Source: Nitrosophilus alvini
GTDB lineage: Bacteria > Campylobacterota > Campylobacteria > Campylobacterales > Nitratiruptoraceae
NCBI RefSeq assembly: GCF_015100395.1
Contig: NZ_AP022847.1
Span: 1,242,501 to 1,306,500 of the forward strand
Direction: 5' to 3'
Length of the DNA: 64,000 nucleotides
The position numbers were made by a program, and so were the translations under genes. Below the pieces are notes generated by a model. The model was not told where the DNA came from. It saw nothing but the letters and a program-made list of their open reading frames with translations, and did no database searches. Numbering within the stretch: the stretch's first letter is position 1; each line of letters begins with the position of its first letter. Below are positions 1 through 9,526 of the stretch, in pieces.

Positions 1-592
1 AAACTGATATAAACGGCAGTTTTTCTTTGTGTAGTTTTGCAAGGGCTGCACTTGTTTTACTCATCTGCATTAGGCTGAAGGTACTTTCCTGCATTCTTGC
101 ACCACCGCTGGCACTTACTATAACTACAGGATTACGCTTTTGAATCGCTCTATGAACGGCTCTTACTATCTTTTCACCCTCAACAGAACCCAAACTCCCG
201 CCCATAAATGAAAAATCAAATATAACTATTTCCGTCTCAACTCCGTCGATTGAACATGTTCCGCTTATAGCTGAACTGTTTCTTCCCGTCTTTTTCCGAC
301 TCTCTTCCAAACGCTTTTTATAACTCTTTTTATCGACAAATTTCAACGGATCTACAGGTACAAGATTTGCATCATGTTCAACAAAAGTCCCTTCGTCACA
401 AAGGATATCTATTCTCTCTTTTGCTCCGATTCTGAAGTGAAAACCGCATTTTGGACAAACATGTGATTTATTTATAACTTCCTTATAATACATAAGAGCC
501 TGACAATTTGGACATTTTATCCAGTGGCTCGGCTTTTCGCTTTCTTTTGGCTGTGACCTTCTTATTCTGTTGAAAAAACTGCTGAATTTCAC
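1..592 (-). CDS. accD: Acetyl-CoA carboxylase carboxyltransferase subunit beta (partial; C-terminus outside window)
   Basis: AccD is the beta half of the carboxyltransferase that moves CO2 from carboxybiotin to acetyl-CoA, the first committed step of fatty-acid synthesis. The visible 197 codons show the N-terminal zinc ribbon (Cys27, Cys30, Cys46, Cys49 in two CPxC pairs) followed by the crotonase-like fold with SFMGGSLGSVEGEK and the SASGGARMQE oxyanion region. The start is GTG: an in-frame TGA lies five codons upstream, and AAGGA sits 7 nt before the GTG. The gene follows the IMPase-family gene by 53 bp on the same strand. birA, which biotinylates the partner subunit, is also in this window. 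The 3' end is cut by the window edge, not by mutation. Confidence 0.95.
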   Translation of the reverse strand, partial: MKFSSFFNRIRRSQPKESEKPSHWIKCPNCQALMYYKEVINKSHVCPKCGFHFRIGAKERIDILCDEGTFVEHDANLVPVDPLKFVDKKSYKKRLEESRKKTGRNSSAISGTCSIDGVETEIVIFDFSFMGGSLGSVEGEKIVRAVHRAIQKRNPVVIVSASGGARMQESTFSLMQMSKTSAALAKLHKEKLPFISV

Positions 593-645
593 TAACAGGT
601 CCTTTTTTCATTCTTAATCTTATATTTTTATAAAATCTTCCGGAT

Positions 646-1365
646 TTAACTCTTTAGTATATCATACAGCATATCAAACTTTTCCTTATCTTTGCAAATA
701 AGTAAGAGATTTTCTTCTAAAAGAGTATGCATTTCTTCACATTGATGCAGCCCTGCTGCTATGTCATACTCTCTTATTTTTCCCGCATATAGCAAAAACT
801 CAGTATCATATGCATATGCCATAGATAACGCCAATGCCCCTGGACTTCTGAATTTAAGTTTCGCTTTGGAAATCTTTTTTACAATATCAGGGTTTGCATA
901 CGCTTTTTCAAAAATACCTATTTTTGAAATCCCGCATCTTTCTCTTTTTTCAAACTTGCCATTGTCCAATCTGCCGTAATAAAGAGTCTGTTCATCTTTT
1001 GCAAAAACATCACCGTTTGCTAGATTTACTATCATTGAAGAGAGTGTTTTGCCATTTTTTATCATAGCAACAGATGTTCCGAAGTATGGAAATCCGGAAA
1101 GAAGATTATCACTGCCGTCAATTGGATCCAATACGATTTTTATATCCCCCTCTTCTCCCATTACACCGCTCTCTTCCGATACAATCTGCCCAAATATAGA
1201 AAGATGTTCTGTAAATATCTCTTCTGCCAAAAGGTCGATTCCGGAACTTCTGTCTCCTCCCGCACCGGTTTTTAGATATGTATAGCAGCTTTTATCCATG
1301 GTACGGGAGATTTTTTTGTATATTGCCCTATTGGCTTTTAGGGCAGATTGCAAAAAAGCGTTCAA
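646..1365 (-). CDS. Inositol monophosphatase family phosphatase (SuhB/CysQ-like)
   Basis: Metal-dependent sugar-phosphate or nucleotide phosphatase of the IMPase superfamily, 239 aa (usual 240-270). Metal ligands are visible as EESG (about residues 63-66) and the family signature DPIDGSDN (about residues 79-86); the C-terminal motif corresponding to WDxAAG reads YDIAAG. The substrate cannot be assigned: inositol phosphate, 3'-phosphoadenosine 5'-phosphate and fructose-1,6-bisphosphate are all possible in this superfamily. The start is TTG, preceded by AAAGG at 6 nt. It lies 24 bp after gltD and before accD, all on one strand; as I recall, Campylobacter jejuni also keeps an IMPase-family gene beside accD. 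Confidence 0.85.
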   Translation of the reverse strand: MNAFLQSALKANRAIYKKISRTMDKSCYTYLKTGAGGDRSSGIDLLAEEIFTEHLSIFGQIVSEESGVMGEEGDIKIVLDPIDGSDNLLSGFPYFGTSVAMIKNGKTLSSMIVNLANGDVFAKDEQTLYYGRLDNGKFEKRERCGISKIGIFEKAYANPDIVKKISKAKLKFRSPGALALSMAYAYDTEFLLYAGKIREYDIAAGLHQCEEMHTLLEENLLLICKDKEKFDMLYDILKS

Positions 1366-1389
1366 ATCAGACCTTTGAGAAACTATTTT

Positions 1390-2769
1390 CTATCCCAAAA
1401 GTTTTTTGATTATATTTTTTGCAGCTTCCCTGCCGTCATAAGCAGCAGTAACTACCAGATGAGCCCCTCTGTAGCAGTCGCCTCCTGCATATACACCGGG
1501 GGTTGTTGTCTCAAAATTCTCATCAATTTTCACAGCACCCCACTCATCTGTCTCGATTCCGTTTTCGGCAAGAAAACCAAGAGGAGTATTTTCAAAACCG
1601 AGAGCAAATATTATAACATCAGCATCGACTCTAAATTCACTTCCTTTTACCTCTTCAAGTTTTCTTCTGCCGTCCTTCTGGGTACCTAAAATAGTTTTTA
1701 CCATTTCTACACCGATGACTCTGTTCTCACTGTCAACAAGAACCTCTTTGGGAGCAACATTAAATATAAACTCCACTCCCTCTTCTACAGCATTTTGATA
1801 CTCTTTTTTGGAACCAGGCATACTTTTTACATCTCTTCTGTAAAGACAGCTCACTTTCTTGGCACCTTCTCTTACGGCTGTTCTGACACAATCCATAGCG
1901 GTATCGCCACCGCCGATTACAACAACATTTTTATCTTTTACCTCATAATCCTTGCTGTAACCGTCACCAAAGAGCTTTTTTTGCACATTTGTCAGAAAAT
2001 CCATAGCCAAAAACGCACCTTTTGCTCTTTCATTAGGTATATTTGGAAGTTTTCCTTTTGTAGCGCCTATACCTATAAAGACGGCATCAAAATTTTCTAA
2101 AAGATATTCAAATGATATATCTTTTCCCACTTCTGTATTTAGATAAAGTTTCATACCGGCTTCAATAAGCCAGTCAACTCTTCTTTTTATGATTTTTTTA
2201 TCAAGTTTAAAACCTGGAATTCCGTACGTGAGAAGCCCTCCGGGTCTATCCGCTCTTTCATACACATGCGGCTCTATCCCGGCTCTGAGCAGATACGTTG
2301 CTGCAGAAAGCCCAGCCGGTCCGGAACCGATAATAGCCACTTTTTTATCTGTCGTAATTCCAGGAAACTCAGGCCTTATACCTTTTTTAAACGCCTCTTC
2401 ACTTATAAATGTCTCTACCGGCCCTATGGTTACCGCACCATATCCCTCATTGAGAGTACAATGTCCTTCACAAAGTCTGTCATGGGGACAGACTCTACCC
2501 ATCACTTCAGGAAAAGGCGAAGGTTCATTTGATAATTTGAAAGCCAGTTCAAGATCCTTATCAGCCACAGCTTTAAGCCAATGGGGTATAAAGTTATGCA
2601 GAGGGCATCTGTTGTGACAATAGGGATCACCACACTGCACACATCTGTCAGATTGGAGACTGGCTTCATTTAAATTATATATCTCATATATTTCGCTGAA
2701 ATCTTTTATCCTCTCGTTTACAGCTCTTTTTTTAGGGTCTACTCTTTCTGTTTTTATAAAATTTTGCAT
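1390..2769 (-). CDS. gltD: Glutamate synthase (NADPH) small subunit
   Basis: The FAD/Fe-S subunit of glutamate synthase, which passes electrons from NADPH to GltB. The N-terminal domain has Cys ligands at about 43, 46, 51, 55 and 94, 100, 104 for [4Fe-4S] clusters. Two Rossmann motifs follow: GSGPAG (about 148, FAD) and IGGGDTAMD (about 287, NAD(P)H), with an AGGD motif near the C-terminus. I chose the ATG at 2769, 1 nt after the gltB stop codon with GGGGAA upstream; an ATG six codons further upstream (2787) is in frame but would overlap gltB. It is translationally coupled to gltB. Length is normal. Confidence 0.95.
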   Translation of the reverse strand: MQNFIKTERVDPKKRAVNERIKDFSEIYEIYNLNEASLQSDRCVQCGDPYCHNRCPLHNFIPHWLKAVADKDLELAFKLSNEPSPFPEVMGRVCPHDRLCEGHCTLNEGYGAVTIGPVETFISEEAFKKGIRPEFPGITTDKKVAIIGSGPAGLSAATYLLRAGIEPHVYERADRPGGLLTYGIPGFKLDKKIIKRRVDWLIEAGMKLYLNTEVGKDISFEYLLENFDAVFIGIGATKGKLPNIPNERAKGAFLAMDFLTNVQKKLFGDGYSKDYEVKDKNVVVIGGGDTAMDCVRTAVREGAKKVSCLYRRDVKSMPGSKKEYQNAVEEGVEFIFNVAPKEVLVDSENRVIGVEMVKTILGTQKDGRRKLEEVKGSEFRVDADVIIFALGFENTPLGFLAENGIETDEWGAVKIDENFETTTPGVYAGGDCYRGAHLVVTAAYDGREAAKNIIKKLLG

Positions 2770-2770
2770 A

Positions 2771-5700
2771 TTATTCCCCTTCCTCAAGGTTAAGAGGTAC
2801 TTTTGTAAGCTCTTTCGGCCGTACCATCCAGAAATTTCTTAGTTCCATTCTAAAATTTTCCAAAATCTCTCTCGCTTTTTCACTTTTTGTCTCTAAGTAA
2901 TAGACTCTAAGAAGTCTTTTCAGATAGTGTCTGGCTTCATCAAACTCATCAGTATCTATTCTTCTTGCCTCAATGAGTTCCTGGTTGATATTTTCTGCAA
3001 ATGTATGCTCTTTATCATATATAAACGCAAGTCCTCCTGTCATACCTGCACCGAAATTGACTCCTGTGCTTCCGAGTATCACTACTATCCCGCCTGTCAT
3101 ATATTCACATGCATGATCGCCGGTACCTTCAACTACTGCCAGGGCACCGGAGTTTCTTACGGCAAATCTCTCTCCTACACTACCGGCAACAAAAAGTTTC
3201 CCTCCAGTGGCTCCATACAGACATGTATTTCCGGCAAGAGAAAATTTTGCTCCCTGCTTTTTGCCGGTTATTACGATTTTTCCACCATGCATTCCTTTTC
3301 CCACATAGTCGTTCGCAGCACCTGTTAGCCTTATAGATACGCCACCGATCAAAAACGCTCCCAAAGACTGGCCGGCTACTCCGGTAAGATTTATCTTTAT
3401 AGTATCTTCTTTTAGTCCGGCATCTCCGTAATATTTTGCAATCTCACCGCTTATTCTAGTTCCGAAACTCCTGTTGATATTTTGTATCTTTCTGCTTACA
3501 GTAACACTTGTTTCCGGATTTTCAATAACAGAGTATATCTCTTTTAAAATCTCTTTTTCATACTCATTTTTGTCAAAAGGCTCGTTCGATTTAACCTGAC
3601 AGGTATCTATTCCCTCTAATCTTTGCAATACGTTGCTAAAGTCAAATTTTTTGGCAAATTCGTCATCAACAACTTTAAGAAGATCGCTCCTTCCTATTAC
3701 TTCTTCAAGACTTCTGTATCCAAGCTGGGCAAGTATTTTTCTTACATCTTCAGCAAGTAGTGTAAAATAGTTTATGAGTCTGTCAACCGTACCCACATAG
3801 TGATCCCTTAAAAACTCCTGCTGTGTTGCAATACCTACCGTACATCTATTAAGATGGCAGACTCTGAGTATCTTACATCCGAGTATTGTCAAAACGCCGG
3901 TTCCAAACGCATAACTTTCAGCTCCGAGAAGAGCGGCTTTTACTATATCAAGGCCTGTTTTCAGCCCCCCATCCGTCTGCAAGTGTACAAGTTCTCTAAG
4001 ATGGTTTGCTTTCAAAGCGTTATGGGCTTCAGAGAGTCCGAGTTCCCAAGGGTTTCCTGCAAATTTTATGGAGCTAAGCGGTGCAGCACCGGTGCCGCCT
4101 TCTCCGCCGGAGATAATTATCTTGTCCGCGTAGGCTTTTGCAACACCTGTAGCAATAGTCCCGACTCCTGCCGTCGAAACCAGTTTTACAGTTATTGCAG
4201 CTTCCGGATTAATCTGCTTCAAATCAAATATCAACTGCGCAAGGTCCTCTATAGAGTATATATCATGATGAGGAGAAGGAGATATAAGAGTGACCCCTGG
4301 CATAGTATGCCTTAGCTTTGCAATAAGCTCCGTTACTTTATGCCCGGGAAGCTGTCCCCCCTCTCCAGGTTTTGCGCCCTGTGCTATTTTTATCTGAATC
4401 TCTTCTGCACTTCTTAAATATGCAGGTGTTACACCAAATCTTCCGGATGCAATCTGTTTGATTTTACTGTTTTTTATAGTTCCAAATCTTCGCTCATCTT
4501 CTCCCCCTTCACCGGAGTTAGACTGAGCCCCTATTTTATTCATAGCTTCGGCAATACATTCATGAGCTTCTGGAGAGATAGACCCCAAACTCATAGCAGC
4601 GCTTGCAAATCTTTTGAATATCTTTTCCACAGGTTCTACTTCCGAAAGCGGTATCGGTTTTCTGTCGCTGTTAAATTCGAAAAAGTCTCTTATCATTTTG
4701 TATCCGCGGCCGTCAACCATCTTTTTAAGCTTTGCAAAATCTTCATCTTTTCCGGTAACGGATGCAACATGTATGGCATTTACGGTATCAGGCGCAAAAT
4801 CGTGATACTCTTTTCCGTCAACATACTTGTATATCCCACCGATTTCAAGAGGAAACAGCCTTTTAGTAAGATCTATTTCATACGCCTTTTGATGATAAAC
4901 ATTGAGTCTCTCTTCAATATCGTCATACGTAAGTCCGTCAAGATGGCAATAAGAACCTCTGAAACAATCTTCAACAATATCTTTCGATAACCCTATCACA
5001 TCAAAAAGTGCCGAATTTCTATATGATGCGATAGTACTGATACCCATTTTGGACATTATTTTTAAAAGTCCGCCATTCAAAGCGTTATATACATTTTTAA
5101 ATCTGTTTTTTTGCTCAAAGCTGCTCAGATTTTGCCTTTTGAGTTTATCCCATACAGTGGCAAACAGAAGGTAAGGATAAACTGCACTGGCTCCGTATCC
5201 TATCATACACGCTGCAGAATGCGAATCTATTACTTCTCCTGTAACAGCGACAATCGATACCAGATGCCTAACCTTTTCGTCCAAAAGTACCTGATTTACC
5301 CTTCCTATCGCCATCGCCATCGGTATCGTTTTTTTTGTTTTGCAAAGGTCCCTGTCATCAAGCAGAACTATTCTGACACCATCATTTTTTACAGCTTCTA
5401 CAATATCATAAGCAAGATCTTCGAGAGAACCTTTTAGATTTTCGTCAAAAGAGGTATAAAAAGTTCTATTTTTATAGCATGCTTTGTATCTTGGATGTTT
5501 TTCGTCTCCATACGACAAAAGGATATCCATCTTCTCTTTTATAAGGATTGGAGAGACGGCTTTTAGTCTCAATGCGTGGTTCGGGTCTTCATCAAGTATA
5601 TTATGTATCTCTCCGAATCCCGTATTGAGACTCATTACAACCTTTTCTCTGATAGGGTCAATCGGAGGATTTGTAACCTGCGCAAATTTCTGTTTAAAAA

Positions 5701-7195
5701 AGTCTGTAAAACTTCTCTGCTCTTTACTGAAAGCTGCCAAAGGAGTATCATCACCCATAGAACCCACAGCCTCTTTGCCGTCTTTTATCATCGGCTCGAT
5801 TACCTGTTCTATAACCTCATGAGTTATGTTGTAAAATCTCTGCATATGTACCATATCATCAAGCTCATAGTCTGAAACATTGCTGAATGGTGTATCGAGA
5901 TGCTCCTGCAGATAGACCATGTTTTCATTCAGCCACTCTGCATAAGGTTTTGAGTTTTTTAGATATTCGTTAATATCTTCGTTTTTAAGTATTTTTCCAT
6001 ATTTAAGGTCCAGAGCGATCATCTCTCCGCTTTGGAGTCTTCCTCTTTCTACTATTTCATCGTCAGGAACGTCAAGAATACCGTATTCGCTCGCTATTAT
6101 AAGTCTCTCATCTGTTGTTACTATATATTTCGCGGGTCTGAGTCCGTTTCTGTCAAGCACACATCCTATATATCTTCCGTCTGTAAGACTTACTGCCGCA
6201 GGCCCGTCCCATGCTTCAAAACATGTACTGGAATATTCATAATAAGCTCTTAGATTCGCATCCATATGAGGAGCGTTTTGCCATGGGGCTGGTATAAGAG
6301 CACGTGCCGCTTTAAAAAAGTCCATTCCGTTTGCTATAAGAAACTCAAAAAAATTATCTAAGCTTTTGCTATCACTTGCCCCCTCTTCCATAACGGGAAG
6401 GATTCTTTTTATCTCTTCGTCACTGAAAACTTCGCTTTTAAGTGATTCGCATTTTGCAAGTACATTAAATCTGTTCGCGGCAATCGAATTTATTTCACCG
6501 TTGTGGGCGATTGCTCTGAATGGCTGCGCAAGTCTCCATTCCGGCAGAGTGTTTGTAGAAAATCTCTGGTGAAAAAGCGCAAAACTAACTTCAAAATCAG
6601 GATCGTTCAAATCTTGATAAAACTTTTTTATATAGGTTGGCATCACCAACCCTTTATAAGCGATAACTCTGTTTGAAAATGTGGGTATATAAAAATCTTT
6701 ATCCTCTTTTAGAGTATTTTCTATCTCTCTTCTCGTAAGATATAAAAGAGCCTCAAATCTTTTAGATGCCATAAGAGAGTCCGGAGCTACAAAAATCTGA
6801 ACAATTTTTGGCAGTGTTTTTAATGCCAGTTCTCCCAATGCATCTTTATCTACCGGCACCTCTCTGATAAAAAGGATTTTCAGGTCGTTCTTTTCGCATA
6901 TCTCTTCAAAAACCGAAATATTTTCCTCATCTTTGTAAAATACCATCGCTACAGCATAATCTTTCGGTAAAGATTCTCCCACTTCGGCGGCAACCTTAGA
7001 CATAAACTTTTTCGGAAGAGAAAATAGCAACCCGCTGCCGTCACCGCTTTTTCCATCAGCAGCAATCGCACCTCTGTGCATCATTCTTTCTAGGGCAGTT
7101 ACCGCATCCAGAAGGTTTTTATGGCTAGGTCTGTTATACAAATCAGCCAATAGCCCAAACCCGCAGTTATCTTTATAGCTTCTTAATATATCCAT
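2771..7195 (-). CDS. gltB: Glutamate synthase large subunit
   Basis: Glutamine:2-oxoglutarate aminotransferase, 1474 aa, the ammonium-assimilating partner of glutamine synthetase. It starts with a 10-residue propeptide before the predicted catalytic Cys11 (DNCGFG), typical of Ntn amidotransferases. A central domain and the FMN/2-oxoglutarate barrel follow (GGEGGTGAAP; 3Fe-4S cysteines at about 1107, 1113 and 1118 in a CHLNRCTVGIATQ context), then the C-terminal beta-helix of GxxG repeats (about 1260-1400). The ribosome-binding site AAGGGGAACAA directly precedes the ATG. It is divergent from recO across a 145-bp gap and is followed by gltD. Confidence 0.97.
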   Translation of the reverse strand: MDILRSYKDNCGFGLLADLYNRPSHKNLLDAVTALERMMHRGAIAADGKSGDGSGLLFSLPKKFMSKVAAEVGESLPKDYAVAMVFYKDEENISVFEEICEKNDLKILFIREVPVDKDALGELALKTLPKIVQIFVAPDSLMASKRFEALLYLTRREIENTLKEDKDFYIPTFSNRVIAYKGLVMPTYIKKFYQDLNDPDFEVSFALFHQRFSTNTLPEWRLAQPFRAIAHNGEINSIAANRFNVLAKCESLKSEVFSDEEIKRILPVMEEGASDSKSLDNFFEFLIANGMDFFKAARALIPAPWQNAPHMDANLRAYYEYSSTCFEAWDGPAAVSLTDGRYIGCVLDRNGLRPAKYIVTTDERLIIASEYGILDVPDDEIVERGRLQSGEMIALDLKYGKILKNEDINEYLKNSKPYAEWLNENMVYLQEHLDTPFSNVSDYELDDMVHMQRFYNITHEVIEQVIEPMIKDGKEAVGSMGDDTPLAAFSKEQRSFTDFFKQKFAQVTNPPIDPIREKVVMSLNTGFGEIHNILDEDPNHALRLKAVSPILIKEKMDILLSYGDEKHPRYKACYKNRTFYTSFDENLKGSLEDLAYDIVEAVKNDGVRIVLLDDRDLCKTKKTIPMAMAIGRVNQVLLDEKVRHLVSIVAVTGEVIDSHSAACMIGYGASAVYPYLLFATVWDKLKRQNLSSFEQKNRFKNVYNALNGGLLKIMSKMGISTIASYRNSALFDVIGLSKDIVEDCFRGSYCHLDGLTYDDIEERLNVYHQKAYEIDLTKRLFPLEIGGIYKYVDGKEYHDFAPDTVNAIHVASVTGKDEDFAKLKKMVDGRGYKMIRDFFEFNSDRKPIPLSEVEPVEKIFKRFASAAMSLGSISPEAHECIAEAMNKIGAQSNSGEGGEDERRFGTIKNSKIKQIASGRFGVTPAYLRSAEEIQIKIAQGAKPGEGGQLPGHKVTELIAKLRHTMPGVTLISPSPHHDIYSIEDLAQLIFDLKQINPEAAITVKLVSTAGVGTIATGVAKAYADKIIISGGEGGTGAAPLSSIKFAGNPWELGLSEAHNALKANHLRELVHLQTDGGLKTGLDIVKAALLGAESYAFGTGVLTILGCKILRVCHLNRCTVGIATQQEFLRDHYVGTVDRLINYFTLLAEDVRKILAQLGYRSLEEVIGRSDLLKVVDDEFAKKFDFSNVLQRLEGIDTCQVKSNEPFDKNEYEKEILKEIYSVIENPETSVTVSRKIQNINRSFGTRISGEIAKYYGDAGLKEDTIKINLTGVAGQSLGAFLIGGVSIRLTGAANDYVGKGMHGGKIVITGKKQGAKFSLAGNTCLYGATGGKLFVAGSVGERFAVRNSGALAVVEGTGDHACEYMTGGIVVILGSTGVNFGAGMTGGLAFIYDKEHTFAENINQELIEARRIDTDEFDEARHYLKRLLRVYYLETKSEKAREILENFRMELRNFWMVRPKELTKVPLNLEEGE

Positions 7196-7263
7196 TTGTT
7201 CCCCTTGATAGGTTCATTGATTTAAACTATTTTTAATCTATTTTGTGTATAGAATTAATTTGC

Positions 7264-7292
7264 TTGATATTTTACAAAAAGTTTTGTTAATA
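7264..7292 (+). promoter_or_regulatory. Predicted promoter of recO
   Basis: TTGATA (7264-7269), a 17-bp spacer and TTAATA (7287-7292) resemble a sigma-70 promoter about 50 bp before the recO ATG. A second possible -10 box, TATAAC, lies at 7300-7305. This is a motif match only. Confidence 0.4.
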
Positions 7293-7340
7293 TGCTCTTA
7301 TAACACTATCAAAAACCAACCAAACAAGCAAAAGAGGATT

Positions 7341-7958
7341 ATGCAGGGATTTATACTGAAAACTACCCGTGCAAAAAATGAAGATATTATCGTGACAGTT
7401 CTTACAGAAAAGAAAATAGTCACTCTCTACCGTTTTTACGGTGCAAGACACAGTATCATAAATCTAGGTTACAAGATAGATTTTGAAACAGAATTCAGTC
7501 AAAAAGCATATCTTCCCAGACTCAGAAATGTGACACATTTGGGATACAACTGGCTTAAAAGCCAAGAGCGTTTTATGCTATGGCAGCAATTTATAGTCAA
7601 CTTTTTCGAACATCTAAAAGATGCAACCGAAATAGATAGTTTCTATTTCAATCTGATAAACAATGCAGCAACCCTCTGGGGAAAACAAAATCCAAAAAGA
7701 ACTGCAGTTGAATGCTATATAAAAATATTGCAGCATGAGGGAAGGCTACATTCGGATAATTACTGCTTCGTTTGTAACCGGTCTTTAAATGAGCGCATCT
7801 CCCTAGTCAGAGGATTTTTGCCAGCTCATCCTTTGTGTGTTCATTCGAAAGATTTCGATGCAAAAACACTCAATTCACTTTTTACACAAAAAACAACCCT
7901 CTTTCTTGATGACGAGAGTGTCGCTCATTTATGGAATATAATGCTGGAAGGGTTTTAA
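7341..7958 (+). CDS. recO: DNA repair protein RecO (short epsilon-type)
   Basis: RecO loads RecA onto SSB-coated single-stranded DNA with RecR. The 205-aa product begins MQGFILKTTRAKNEDIIVTV, the typical N-terminal OB-fold start; AGAGGATT stands directly before this ATG, so the longer in-frame extension from 7245 is unlikely. The protein is short, as in other Campylobacterota. A C-terminal CFVC...C pattern (about residues 142-145) recalls the remnant of the zinc-binding part of RecO. It is transcribed away from gltB and converges on the unknown gene at 7968, with 9 bp between stop codons. Confidence 0.85.
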   Translation: MQGFILKTTRAKNEDIIVTVLTEKKIVTLYRFYGARHSIINLGYKIDFETEFSQKAYLPRLRNVTHLGYNWLKSQERFMLWQQFIVNFFEHLKDATEIDSFYFNLINNAATLWGKQNPKRTAVECYIKILQHEGRLHSDNYCFVCNRSLNERISLVRGFLPAHPLCVHSKDFDAKTLNSLFTQKTTLFLDDESVAHLWNIMLEGF

Positions 7959-7967
7959 AAGATACTC

Positions 7968-8648
7968 TTATAACTCCTGAACATCAGATATCATGCGACC
8001 GCCGAAGTCGACTTTTTCCAAAATATTCAAACCTGTTACAGGATCCTTTTTAACAATATATAGCTGAGCATATATTTTCATAGGATGGAAAACAAAGTCT
8101 ACAAGTTCAAACATACTGTTATCATATTCAATGTAATCTGTATAAATTATATCACACAGTATGTCGTAATATCCTGCACTTAAAGCTTCATACTGATCAA
8201 TGTCAATAGTGCAGTCGATATATCCTATTTTAAACTTGGAAGGATCAACCTCTCCTTCGTAATCACTGTCGAAATCCCAAAGCGCATCTCCTTCAAAACA
8301 TTTTACAAAATAGATATCTCCCTCTTTCGCATGCTGAATATCTTTAAGAATTTCATCAATATGGATATTTTTCAGTGTAATTTCATCAGCAGATAATACA
8401 TACTCTTCTGTATTTTTAAGTTTTATTGTACATATTTCAGTATCACAACCGTGAACTTCCAAAGGAGGCTCATAAGCTTCAGCTTCGCCGGTTTCAGTAA
8501 ATTCAAGCACTTTTTCAAAAAACTCTTCAATATCTTCTTTTTGTTCCAGGTCCAGTTGGGAGATATCAAGACCTTCTATCTCAAGTCTGCTTAGATTATA
8601 AAACTTTACCAATTTCGCTCTTCCCGCAATACTAAGGTTCAAACTCAT
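7968..8648 (-). CDS. Conserved acidic hypothetical protein
   Basis: I do not recognise this 226-aa protein. It is acidic, without signal peptide or membrane segment. The N-terminal 60 residues (NLSIAGRAKLVKFYNLSRLE) look helical; the remainder alternates beta-like segments rich in Asp/Glu/Tyr, with two conserved-looking Cys at about 89 and 93 (CDTEIC). The ATG at 8648 has AGGAG 7 nt upstream; a TTG codon just before it is in frame but poorly placed. It appears to be a single-gene unit with its own -10 box at 8688-8693. Confidence 0.7.
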   Translation of the reverse strand: MSLNLSIAGRAKLVKFYNLSRLEIEGLDISQLDLEQKEDIEEFFEKVLEFTETGEAEAYEPPLEVHGCDTEICTIKLKNTEEYVLSADEITLKNIHIDEILKDIQHAKEGDIYFVKCFEGDALWDFDSDYEGEVDPSKFKIGYIDCTIDIDQYEALSAGYYDILCDIIYTDYIEYDNSMFELVDFVFHPMKIYAQLYIVKKDPVTGLNILEKVDFGGRMISDVQEL

Positions 8649-8687
8649 CAAAATACTCCTCTTTTATTAAATTTGTTTCTTATATTC

Positions 8688-8693
8688 ATTATA
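8688..8693 (-). promoter_or_regulatory. -10 box (TATAAT) of the unknown gene ending at 7968
   Basis: A perfect TATAAT on the minus strand, preceded by GTG, about 40 bp upstream of the ATG at 8648. No -35 box is evident, as is usual for RpoD promoters of this phylum. Confidence 0.55.
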
Positions 8694-8720
8694 CACCAGC
8701 TTCATATAATAAAGTTTATA

Positions 8721-9170
8721 CTACTCTTTAGTCTCGCTCTCTTTTTCAATCTCTCTGTAAAAAAGTTTTACCAGAATATTCATCTCTTCCGATAAAAACT
8801 CTAAAACATCGTCAACTGTTAAAATTCCTACAAGAAATCCCACTGTATCTATTATAGGCATTCTTCTGATACCGTGGTCTTTCATTTTTTTTATTATTTC
8901 GTAGACATCTTCATTTTCGCTACCGGTCACAAGCTCTTTAGACATAACATTTTCAACTTTTATATTATCAGGGTTAAAACCTCGTGCAACCACTTCTACA
9001 GTTATATCCCTGTCTGTGATTATTCCTACAGGAATTCTGCCGCCTTCCGTATCCATAACAACAACGAGGCTGCCTACATGAAAATGCCTCATAAGTTTTG
9101 CGGCCTCCTTTATATTCTCATGTTGATATACTATCGCTACTTCTCTGTTGCAAAGTTCACCGGCTTTCAT
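8721..9170 (-). CDS. CBS-domain-pair protein
   Basis: A 149-aa protein made almost only of two CBS domains (about residues 8-62 and 74-130), the Bateman module that binds adenosine nucleotides. Typical segments are VGIITDRDI and VGILTVDDVLEFL. It has no attached enzyme or channel domain, so it probably acts as a nucleotide sensor on an unknown partner. AAGGGGAAACTT precedes the ATG. It is flanked by the flhB-tail gene (upstream on the same strand) and an unknown gene. Confidence 0.85.
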   Translation of the reverse strand: MKAGELCNREVAIVYQHENIKEAAKLMRHFHVGSLVVVMDTEGGRIPVGIITDRDITVEVVARGFNPDNIKVENVMSKELVTGSENEDVYEIIKKMKDHGIRRMPIIDTVGFLVGILTVDDVLEFLSEEMNILVKLFYREIEKESETKE

Positions 9171-9204
9171 AAGTTTCCCCTTTATGCCTTTTGCATATAT
9201 TACA

Positions 9205-9210
9205 ATTATA
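9205..9210 (-). promoter_or_regulatory. -10 box (TATAAT) of the CBS-domain gene
   Basis: TATAAT on the minus strand inside an AT-rich 92-bp gap, 35 bp before the ATG at 9170. It would separate the CBS gene from the flagellar-type pair upstream. Confidence 0.5.
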
Positions 9211-9262
9211 TTTTATTCTATTTGGTTTAAAGAAATATAAGGCTGTTTTGCGACAGTTCGAA

Positions 9263-9526
9263 CTATTTTATGTTCTTATAGATATATGATAGTATTTTTG
9301 CAACTGCTTTGTAGAGTTCGGGAGGTATTTCGCTGTTTATCTCCATATTTGACAGTATTTCAACAAGTTCCGCATCTTCCTGAACAGGTATATTGTTTTC
9401 TTTTGCCAGGTCAAGTATATTTTTTGCGACTACCCCTTTTCCTTTAGCAACAATTTTCGGAGCATTGTCTCTCTTTCTTACATATTTGAGAGCAACCGCT
9501 TTTTTCTCTTTTTCGTTCATTTTCAT
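9263..9526 (-). CDS. flhX: FlhB C-terminal-domain homologue (FlhX/YlqH type export-switch protein)
   Basis: An 87-aa stand-alone version of the cytoplasmic tail of FlhB/YscU, the substrate-specificity switch of flagellar type III export. The start region AVALKYVRKRDNAPKIVAKG matches the FlhB segment just after the NPTH autocleavage site; the NPTH itself and all membrane segments are absent, as in the small FlhX proteins of Campylobacter and YlqH of Bacillus. It overlaps the upstream FliK-like gene by 4 bp (ATGA), so the two are coupled. The C. jejuni protein can partly replace the cleaved FlhB tail; that role here is inferred. Confidence 0.8.
   Translation of the reverse strand: MKMNEKEKKAVALKYVRKRDNAPKIVAKGKGVVAKNILDLAKENNIPVQEDAELVEILSNMEINSEIPPELYKAVAKILSYIYKNIK

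Noticed and set aside
2189-2617. Long opposite-strand frames over gltD, gltB, atp and other genes
   Set aside because: They run antisense to well-recognised genes, lack ribosome-binding sites and show no family features.
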